Of a DNA stretch of 12,972 bases, positions 7,470-12,469 are shown piece after piece. Position numbers and translations under genes: made by a program. How positions within the stretch are numbered: position 1 is the stretch's first letter; each line of letters starts with the position of its first letter. The notes beneath the pieces were generated by a model. That model was given only the letters and a program-made list of their open reading frames with translations, searched no databases and was not told the origin of the DNA. The DNA is taken from the NCBI GenBank assembly GCA_036557505.1, contig DATBHM010000269.1:1-12972 (forward strand), in the 5' to 3' direction. Origin of the DNA: DATBHM01 sp036557505. Lineage in GTDB: Bacteria > Actinomycetota > UBA4738 > JACQTL01.

Positions 7470-8107
7470 CCAACGGCATCGAACTGCGGGCGTACTGCTT
7501 CCTGGACAGCCTCCAGCCGCAGTACGCCGCGTTCCTGGGGACGGTGGCGCAGGGGTTCCTGCCGCTGCCCGGCGACGCGTCGCTGTACGTGGAGATCTCG
7601 CCGGGCATCGAGATCAACCGCCTCACCGACATCGCCCTCAAGTCGACCAACGTCACGCCGGGCATGCAGATCATCGAGCGGTACTACGGGATGCTCGAGA
7701 TCCACTCGTCCGAGCAGGCCGACGCGCGGGCGGCCGGCGCGGAGATCCTGGAGCAGATCGGCGCCAAGGAGACCGACCGCATCAAGCCGCGCATCCTGTC
7801 GAGCCAGATCGTCCGCCGGATCACCGACCACCACGCCCAGCTGATCAACCGGACGCGGCACGGCCAGATGATCCTGGGGGGCCAGACCCTCTACGTGCTG
7901 GAGTGCGAGCCGGCCGCGTACGCCGCGCTCGCAGCGAACGAGGCGGAGAAGGCCTCGGAGATCAACGTGCTGGAGGTTCGGTCCGTCGGCTCCAACGGGC
8001 GCATCTACCTCGGGGGTGAGGAGCAGGACATCGACGTCGGTTGGCAGGCGGCGGTCGCCGCGCTCGAGGGGTTGGAAGGCCGCGAGATGAAGGGCCGCAG
8101 CGCCTAG
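7466..8107 (+). CDS. Tandem-domain BMC shell protein (BMC-T, probably permuted type)
   Basis: 213 residues, predicted to form a trimeric pseudohexamer tile of the microcompartment shell. Two similar halves can be aligned by eye, about 5-98 and 106-203. LPLPGDASLYVEISPG in the first matches MILGGQTLYVLECEPA in the second. Each is followed by a helix of the BMC type (INRLTDIALKSTNV versus AALAANEAEKASEINV) and then a strand hairpin with a G-rich turn. In each half, extra strands (ELRAYCFLDS, RILSSQIVRR) precede the usual BMC start, which suggests the circularly permuted domain order. Permuted BMC-T proteins can stack into double layers with a gated pore, but that cannot be told here. The GTG start overlaps the deoC stop. 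It resembles shell proteins I recall from actinobacterial BMC loci; the permuted assignment is my inference. Confidence 0.82.
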   Translation: MTNGIELRAYCFLDSLQPQYAAFLGTVAQGFLPLPGDASLYVEISPGIEINRLTDIALKSTNVTPGMQIIERYYGMLEIHSSEQADARAAGAEILEQIGAKETDRIKPRILSSQIVRRITDHHAQLINRTRHGQMILGGQTLYVLECEPAAYAALAANEAEKASEINVLEVRSVGSNGRIYLGGEEQDIDVGWQAAVAALEGLEGREMKGRSA

Positions 8108-8120
8108 GGCAAGGTTGTCG

Positions 8121-8146
8121 CCGGGACGCCCGAGTGGCGGGTCCGG
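8121..8146 (+). other. Imperfect hairpin in the longest gap inside the operon, before the BMC-H gene
   Basis: In the 70-base gap between the two shell genes, CCGG (8121-8124) and AC (8126-8127) with GCC (8128-8130) can pair with GGC (8136-8138), GT (8141-8142) and CCGG (8143-8146). This gives about nine base pairs with small bulges and a CGAGT loop. A stem here could stabilise a processed mRNA for the abundant hexamer protein or attenuate transcription. No T-tract follows. GC-rich DNA yields such stems by chance, so confidence is low. Confidence 0.25.
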
Positions 8147-8177
8147 CGGGGGAGCTCGAGGAAGGGAGAGAACGGAC

Positions 8178-8489
8178 ATGGCAGACGCGCTGGGGATGAT
8201 CGAGGCCAGGAGCTTCGCCGCGATGGTCGAGGCCGCCGACGCGATGGTCAAGGCCGCGAAGGTCGAGCTGGTGAGCTACGAGGAGACGGGCGGGGGCTAC
8301 GTCACCGCGATCGTCCGCGGGGACGTGGCGGCGGTGAAGGCCGCGGTCCAGGCCGGAATCCAGAACGCGGAGAAGGTCGGCGAGATCATCGCGACGCACG
8401 TGATCGCCCGGCCGCACGCGAACATCGACGTGGTGCTCCCGCTCGGCCGCCGCGAGCAGGCGGAGGGGGAGATGGGGCAGGCCTCCTAG
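8178..8489 (+). CDS. BMC-H hexameric microcompartment shell protein (EutM/PduA/CcmK family)
   Basis: 103 residues, a single canonical BMC domain. Six copies form the flat hexagonal tile that makes up most of a shell facet, with a central pore for metabolites. The sequence follows EutM/PduA closely: ADALGMIEARSFAAMVEAAD at the start, then KAAKVELVSYEETGGG, and VRGDVAAVKAAVQAG. The pore loop at 36-40 is ETGGG, the same place as the IGGG loop of EutM. The family C-terminal strand VIARPHANIDVVLP is present, followed by a short charged tail (REQAEGEMGQAS). The ATG at 8178 is chosen over upstream in-frame starts because family homology starts exactly there and GGGAG (8164-8168) sits nine bases before it. 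It is the only BMC-H in the window, so the facets would be built from one hexamer type plus two trimers. Confidence 0.96.
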   Translation: MADALGMIEARSFAAMVEAADAMVKAAKVELVSYEETGGGYVTAIVRGDVAAVKAAVQAGIQNAEKVGEIIATHVIARPHANIDVVLPLGRREQAEGEMGQAS

Positions 8490-8530
8490 CTCGTCGGGCC
8501 TGCAGCGCAACGGGAAAGGAGACCGGACAA

Positions 8531-8818
8531 GTGCTCCTGGGACGGGTGGCCGGGACCCTGGTCGCGAGCCGCAAGGAGCCCTCGATGGAGGGACTGAAGT
8601 TCCTCGTCGTGCGGTATCTCGACGTGGACAACCGCGACGCGAGCGGGTTCGTCGTGGCGGCCGACGCCGTCGGCGCCGGCGTGGGCGAGGTGGTGATGGT
8701 GGCGACCGGGTCCTCGGCGCGCCAGACCGGGGCCACGCGGGACCGGCCGTGCGACGCCGTGATCATGGCGATCGTCGACACGTGGGAGGTCGGCGGCGAG
8801 GAGAAGTTCCACAAATGA
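8531..8818 (+). CDS. BMC-P pentameric vertex protein (EutN/CcmL family), copy 1
   Basis: 95 residues. EutN/CcmL proteins form pentamers that close the twelve vertices of the icosahedral shell. Family features are the opening LLGRVAGTLVAS, KFLVVRYLD at 23-31, AADAVGAGVGEVVMVATGSSAR in the middle, and DAVIMAIVDTW near the end. This copy is the closest of the three to canonical EutN, because it keeps both the DAVGAGVGE turn and the GSSAR motif. It has a short extra C-terminal tail (EVGGEEKFHK). The GTG start is supported by AAGGAG (8516-8521) nine bases upstream and by homology beginning at the first residues. It lies 41 bases after the BMC-H gene and 19 before the dehydrogenase gene. Confidence 0.95.
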   Translation: MLLGRVAGTLVASRKEPSMEGLKFLVVRYLDVDNRDASGFVVAADAVGAGVGEVVMVATGSSARQTGATRDRPCDAVIMAIVDTWEVGGEEKFHK

Positions 8819-8837
8819 CGTGCAGGCGGGGTGACGA

Positions 8838-10301
8838 ATGAGCAGCACGCTGTCGCAACAGGACATCCAGGACATCATCGAGCGCGTCCGGCGCCGGCTG
8901 GGGGAGGCGGGATCCGACGCGGGCGCCGGCCTGCGGGCCGCCGACGAGCTGTCGGCGTCGGGGGAAGCCGAGCTCGGCGACGGCATCTTCCCCACGATCG
9001 ACGACGCCGTCTCGGCCGCGGCGCGGGCGTTCGAGGAGTACCGCAGCGTCGGGCTCGGCGGGCGCAAGACGATCATCTCGGCCATCCGGGCCTCGATGCT
9101 CGAGCACAACGAACGCCTCGCCGAGATGGCCCACGCGGAGACGGGCCTCGGGCGGGTCGCCGACAAGATCGTGAAGAACCGCCTCGTGAGCACGAAGGCG
9201 CCCGGCCCCGAGGACCTCGAGGTGGAGGCCGTGACCGGCGAGGAGGGCATGATGGTCACCGAGTTCGCGCCCTTCGGCGTGGTGGCCTCCATCACGCCCA
9301 CGACCAATCCGACCTCGACGATCATCAACAACTCGATCTCGATCCTGTCGGCCGGCAACTCGCTGGTGTTCAACGTCCATCCGAACGCCAGGCGCACGTC
9401 CGCGGAGAACGTCCGGCTGATCAACCGGGCGATCCGCTCGGCGGGCGGTCCCGCCAACCTCGTGACGGCGGTGCCCACCCCGACGATCGACAGCGCCAAG
9501 GAGCTGATGAGCCACCCGACGGTCCGCCTGCTGCTGGTGACCGGCGGGCCGGCCGTGGTCCGGGAGGCGTTGAAGACGGACAAGCGCGCGGTCACCGCCG
9601 GACCGGGCAACCCGCCGGCGGTGGTCGACCAGACCGCGGACGTCGAACGAGCGGGCAGCGACGTCGTCCGCGGGGGGTCGTTCGACAACAACGTCATCTG
9701 CACCGACGAGAAGACGACGATCGTCGTGGATTCGGTGGCCGACCGGCTGGTGCGGTCGATGGCCGCGAACGGCGCCTACGTGCTGAAGGAGCACGAGCTC
9801 CGCCGGCTGGAACGCGTGATCTTCGACGAGATGGGTCCACCCGGGAAGCCGGGCCACATCAATCCGAGGTGGATCGGCAAGGACGCATCGCTCATCCTCG
9901 GTGAGATCGGCGTGCGGGTCGGAAGCGACGTGCGGCTGGTCGTGGCCGAGGTGCCGAACGAGCACAACCTGGTGTGGACGGAGCAGATGATGCCGGTCAT
10001 GCCGGTGACGCGGGTGTCGACCGTCGATGCCGCCATCGACCTGGCGGTGCGCAGCGAGCACGGGTTCCGGCACACCGCATCGATCCACTCGACCAACGTC
10101 GAGACCATCACGCGGATGGCCCGGGCGATGAACTGCTCGATCTTCGTGGCCAACGGGCCGAACTTCGCCGGGCTCGGCGAGGGCGGCGAGGGGTTCACCT
10201 CGTTCTCGATCGCGTCGCCGACGGGAGACGGCCTGACCCGGCCACGGACGTTTTCGCGGGAACGGCGGATCACGGTCGTCGGCGCGCTGCGGATCGTCTG
10301 A
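8838..10301 (+). CDS. CoA-acylating aldehyde dehydrogenase (EutE/PduP type), BMC-targeted
   Basis: 487 residues. It oxidises an aldehyde with NAD+ and CoA to acyl-CoA; here acetaldehyde from DeoC to acetyl-CoA is the natural substrate. The catalytic cysteine is C288 in SFDNNVICTDEK, as in EutE/PduP. The cofactor-domain landmarks SITPTTNPTSTIINN (about 151-165) and TGGPAVV and AGPGNPPAVVD (about 235-264) are in place, and length is usual for BMC acylating dehydrogenases. The N-terminal helix SQQDIQDIIERVRRRLGE (6-23) followed by a Gly/Ala/Ser linker to about residue 50 is the classic encapsulation peptide layout, and its hydrophobic positions match those of the RpiB-like protein. A purine-rich GGCGGGGTGA run precedes the ATG. 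No phosphotransacylase or alcohol dehydrogenase accompanies it, so how CoA and NAD+ are regenerated is open. Confidence 0.94.
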   Translation: MSSTLSQQDIQDIIERVRRRLGEAGSDAGAGLRAADELSASGEAELGDGIFPTIDDAVSAAARAFEEYRSVGLGGRKTIISAIRASMLEHNERLAEMAHAETGLGRVADKIVKNRLVSTKAPGPEDLEVEAVTGEEGMMVTEFAPFGVVASITPTTNPTSTIINNSISILSAGNSLVFNVHPNARRTSAENVRLINRAIRSAGGPANLVTAVPTPTIDSAKELMSHPTVRLLLVTGGPAVVREALKTDKRAVTAGPGNPPAVVDQTADVERAGSDVVRGGSFDNNVICTDEKTTIVVDSVADRLVRSMAANGAYVLKEHELRRLERVIFDEMGPPGKPGHINPRWIGKDASLILGEIGVRVGSDVRLVVAEVPNEHNLVWTEQMMPVMPVTRVSTVDAAIDLAVRSEHGFRHTASIHSTNVETITRMARAMNCSIFVANGPNFAGLGEGGEGFTSFSIASPTGDGLTRPRTFSRERRITVVGALRIV

Positions 10302-10313
10302 TCGGGGCTGAGC

Positions 10314-11042
10314 GTGGTGCACCCGGCCGTCGGATTGCTCGAGTTCGACTCCATCGCGGGTGGGATCGAGGCGGGCGACGCGATGGCGAAGCGTTCGCCG
10401 CTCGAGGTGATCCGGGCGGGAACGGTGCATCCGGGACGGTTCCTCGTGCTGGTCGGCGGGCTGACGGCCGACGTGGAGGAGGCACTCGAGGCCGGCCGGA
10501 CGGTCGGGAGCGTGGTGGACGAGCTGTTGCTCCCCGACGTGCACCCGGACGTGGTGGCGTCCATCGGAGGGGCTCGCCGCGTCGAGGACACCGGCGAGGC
10601 GCTTGGCGTGGTCGAGACGTCCACGGTCGCCGCCGTGCTTCGCGCCGCCGACGCCGGGGTCAAGGCCGCCCGCGTGACGATCCGCGAGCTCCGGCTGGCG
10701 GACGACCTCGGCGGGAAGGGCTACGTCCTGTTCGGCGGCGAGGTGTCCGAGGTGGAGACGGCCGTCGAGGCCGGGCAGGCGCGCGTCGGGGGAGCGGCAG
10801 TCGGCTCCGTCGTGATCGCCCAGCTCCACGGCGAGATGCGGGAGAACCTCGACGCGGATCCGCGCTTCGTCCAACGGGTTGCGGGCGTGTCGAAGTCGGA
10901 GGGGCCCCCGAGCAGCCGTCCGGTGCCTCCTCCGGGAGACCGGCCCCGGCCCGGCACCGGAGGAACGCTCGCGCGCCCCGCGAAGCCCGGGCCGGCGGCC
11001 GCGAAGCGGCGCCGTGTCGCGGCGCGCCGGAAGGGGAGCTGA
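10314..11042 (+). CDS. Tandem-domain BMC-T shell protein with basic Pro/Arg-rich C-terminal tail
   Basis: 242 residues with two ordinary (non-permuted) BMC domains, about 3-90 and 95-175. The domain starts AVGLLEFDSIAGGIEAGDAM and ALGVVETSTVAAVLRAADAG are recognisable copies of each other and of the BMC-H start. It resembles the Haliangium-type BMC-T trimer as I remember it. The second domain keeps a GGKG pore-loop turn (133-136). After about residue 192 comes a disordered-looking tail of some 50 residues, rich in Pro, Gly and Arg and ending in KRRRVAARRK, which is unusual for a shell tile. It could bind nucleic acid, anchor cargo or link to the cell interior; none of this can be decided here. 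GTG at 10314 immediately repeats as GTG at 10317, so either codon could start. It follows the dehydrogenase by 12 bases. Confidence 0.9.
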   Translation: MVHPAVGLLEFDSIAGGIEAGDAMAKRSPLEVIRAGTVHPGRFLVLVGGLTADVEEALEAGRTVGSVVDELLLPDVHPDVVASIGGARRVEDTGEALGVVETSTVAAVLRAADAGVKAARVTIRELRLADDLGGKGYVLFGGEVSEVETAVEAGQARVGGAAVGSVVIAQLHGEMRENLDADPRFVQRVAGVSKSEGPPSSRPVPPPGDRPRPGTGGTLARPAKPGPAAAKRRRVAARRKGS

Positions 11043-11048
11043 CGGGTC

Positions 11049-11318
11049 GTGCAGCTCGCGCGCGTGATCGGGACCGTGGTCGCGACGGTGAAGGCCGCGG
11101 GGCTCGACGGCGTGAAGTTCCTGCTCATCCAGCCGCTCGACCGCCGGCAGGAACCGAAGGGCGACCCGGTCGTCGCCGCGGACGCGGTCCACATGGCCGG
11201 GCCGGGTGAGCTCGTGTACTACGTGAGCGCGCGCGAGGCGGCCGTGGCGATGCCGAACACGTTCGTCCCCGTGGATCAGGCGATCGTCGGGATCGTGGAC
11301 GAGGTGGCGGACCTGTGA
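11049..11318 (+). CDS. BMC-P pentameric vertex protein (EutN/CcmL family), copy 2
   Basis: 89 residues, with the EutN/CcmL pattern LARVIGTVVATVKAAGLDG, KFLLIQPLD, VAADAVHMAGPGELVYYVSAR and QAIVGIVDEV. It differs from copy 1 at the turn (HMAGPGE in place of GAGVGE) and in the stretch after SAR (EAAVAMPNTFVPVD), so it is a divergent paralogue rather than a recent duplicate. Vertex proteins with different interfaces could cap different shell positions or regulate size. The GTG start lies six bases after the preceding stop, with GGGGAG upstream at about ten bases. Its stop overlaps the start of the third copy (GTGA), so equal expression of the two is likely. Confidence 0.92.
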   Translation: MQLARVIGTVVATVKAAGLDGVKFLLIQPLDRRQEPKGDPVVAADAVHMAGPGELVYYVSAREAAVAMPNTFVPVDQAIVGIVDEVADL

Positions 11319-11599
11319 AGGTCGGGCGCGTGGTGGGCACCGTGGTCTCCACCATCAACGCGCCGGTGCTCGACGGCCGGCGCCTGCTGACGTGCGACCT
11401 GCTCGACGCGAACGGCGATCCGGACGGCACCTACCTCATCTGCGTGGACGCGGTCGGCGCGGGGGCCGGGGAGACGGTGCTCATCGTCGACGAGGGCAAC
11501 TCGGCGCGTCAGGTCCTTTCCGACCCGGCGGCACCGGTCCGGAGCGTGGTCGTCGGCATCGTCGACATGCTGACGGCGGACGGGCAAACGCTCCTCTGA
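11315..11599 (+). CDS. BMC-P pentameric vertex protein (EutN/CcmL family), copy 3
   Basis: 94 residues, the last gene of the microcompartment operon. The family pattern is clear: KVGRVVGTVVSTINAPVLDG, LLTCDLLD, CVDAVGAGAGETVLIVDEGNSARQV and VRSVVVGIVD. It keeps the canonical DAVGAGAGE turn and the NSAR motif, so it is nearer to copy 1 than to copy 2. Several loci of other BMC types also carry three vertex proteins, which may form pentamers separately or jointly. The GTG start overlaps the stop of copy 2 by four bases. After its TGA only 31 bases remain before the converging exported-protein gene. Confidence 0.93.
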   Translation: MKVGRVVGTVVSTINAPVLDGRRLLTCDLLDANGDPDGTYLICVDAVGAGAGETVLIVDEGNSARQVLSDPAAPVRSVVVGIVDMLTADGQTLL

Positions 11600-11613
11600 T
11601 CGCCCGAGGTCGA

Positions 11614-11628
11614 GGCCGGCACCCGGCC
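11614..11628. terminator. Short GC-rich hairpin between converging genes, possible bidirectional terminator
   Basis: GGCCGG (11614-11619), loop CAC and CCGGCC (11623-11628) form a perfect 6-bp stem in the 31-base gap between the end of the BMC operon and the end of the opposing gene. There is no T-tract on either side, so it is not a classical intrinsic terminator. High-GC bacteria do use such stems, but the evidence is weak. Confidence 0.3.
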
Positions 11629-11630
11629 GG

Positions 11631-12251
11631 CTAGCGATGGTAGTTCACGGTCCAGTGGAAGTCCGCAGCGCTGTTGTAGAAGACTCCGCCGACCGTGCCG
11701 GTCGCCCCCACATAGAGGCCGGTTCCCCCCGTGATCGAGAAGTGGCTGGCCGTGTGCCCGTCGTAGATTCCAGCCGCCTGGATGTCGCCGCGGGCGAGGT
11801 GGAATGTGACCGCGGCCTCGTCGGGACCGCCGAGGGGGCCGACGAACGAGCTGTCCTCGCTGCCGACGGAGCTCCCCGAGATGTCGGCGTTGCCGTAGAG
11901 GGCGCAGGTGAAGAACCCCACCTGTCCGTTGCCGGATCCGGTCGACCCGGTCGTGCACGACGACTCCTGCTCGAACACATTCAGGGTGTGCGAATGGGTT
12001 CTCAGGGCGAACCGTTGATCGGCCCCGGCCTTCGTGTAGATCTGCACGGCCTGCTCGCCCGACTGGCAGCCGGCACTGCCGCCGACGACGCGGACCATGT
12101 GCTGGGCATTCACGCACATGTTGACGGTCGCTCCGCTTCCGAGCGTCGCGAACGCCACGGTCGAGACGGCCACCGACGTCGCCACGATCGCGGCACCAAC
12201 GATCGCAACCCTGGCCCCGCGACTCCAGCGCCTTCCTCCGCGCTCCACCAT
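11631..12251 (-). CDS. Exported protein with allene-oxide-cyclase/dirigent-like barrel signature
   Basis: 206 residues, function unknown. Residues 1-13 are basic (MVERGGRRWSRGA) and 14-36 form one hydrophobic segment, a signal peptide or N-terminal anchor, so the rest lies outside the cytoplasm. Residues 43-70 carry a two-cysteine motif (C46, C62; MVRVVGG, CQSGEQAVQ) seen in many secreted actinobacterial proteins of unknown role. The C-terminal part (about 108-206) resembles dirigent/allene-oxide-cyclase-like barrels: FHLARGDIQAAGIYDG, then SHFSITGGTGLYVGATGTVGG. No enzymatic activity should be assumed. The ATG at 12251 is chosen over upstream in-frame starts because AAGGAGGG lies just before it and the signal sequence follows at once. 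It has its own promoter and points away from glyS and towards the BMC operon. Confidence 0.75.
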   Translation of the reverse strand: MVERGGRRWSRGARVAIVGAAIVATSVAVSTVAFATLGSGATVNMCVNAQHMVRVVGGSAGCQSGEQAVQIYTKAGADQRFALRTHSHTLNVFEQESSCTTGSTGSGNGQVGFFTCALYGNADISGSSVGSEDSSFVGPLGGPDEAAVTFHLARGDIQAAGIYDGHTASHFSITGGTGLYVGATGTVGGVFYNSAADFHWTVNYHR

Positions 12252-12269
12252 CGTCCCTCCTTGGCTGCC

Positions 12270-12285
12270 CCGCCGAAACCGGCGG
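12270..12285 (-). promoter_or_regulatory. Hairpin in the 5' leader of the exported-protein gene
   Basis: On the minus strand CCGCCG, loop GTTT and CGGCGG form a perfect 6-bp stem lying just after the -10 box and just before the AAGGAGGG ribosome binding site. If transcribed it would sit at the very 5' end of the mRNA, where it could protect the transcript from decay; it may equally be a protein-binding site or chance. Confidence 0.3.
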
Positions 12286-12314
12286 ATCGTAGGTCGCCCC
12301 CCGCGAGCGGTCAA
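12286..12314 (-). promoter_or_regulatory. Sigma-A/70-type promoter of the exported-protein gene
   Basis: On the minus strand TTGACC (12314-12309) and TACGAT (12291-12286) are separated by exactly 17 bases. This is the best housekeeping-type promoter in the window. Transcription would start near 12279, giving a leader of under 30 bases with AAGGAGGG ahead of the ATG at 12251. Confidence 0.65.
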
Positions 12315-12405
12315 CGGGACCATGCGTCGCGCGCCTTCGTCCGAGACGAGGACGTCGGCCGACCCGGGCGGAGCTTGGCGACGGCGTCCACCTGCCGACG
12401 GCCGG

Positions 12406-12411
12406 TACCAT
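12406..12411 (+). promoter_or_regulatory. Putative -10 box upstream of glyS
   Basis: TACCAT lies 58 bases before the glyS ATG, in a GGTACCATT context similar to the GGTACGATT in front of recO. A well-spaced -35 box is not seen. The resulting leader of about 50 bases contains AGGAAGGAG (12451-12459). There is no room or visible stem for a T-box. Confidence 0.35.
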
Positions 12412-12469
12412 TGCGGGCACGCCAGCGGCCGGAGCCACCGGCCGGGAGAGAGGAAGGAGCGCACCCCCA

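Noticed and set aside
8115..8177. Earlier start for the BMC-H protein
   Set aside because: The extra residues are Gly/Arg-rich and unlike any BMC-H N-terminus. The ATG at 8178 has a good ribosome binding site and gives the exact family start.
8763..11192. 809-codon minus-strand open frame opposite the dehydrogenase and BMC-T genes
   Set aside because: The composition is His/Arg/Asp-rich and without recognisable domains. The plus strand here encodes well-conserved dehydrogenase and shell proteins.
12412..12469. T-box or other riboswitch upstream of glyS
   Set aside because: The leader is only about 50 bases, with no T-box consensus and no terminator-like stem with a T-tract.
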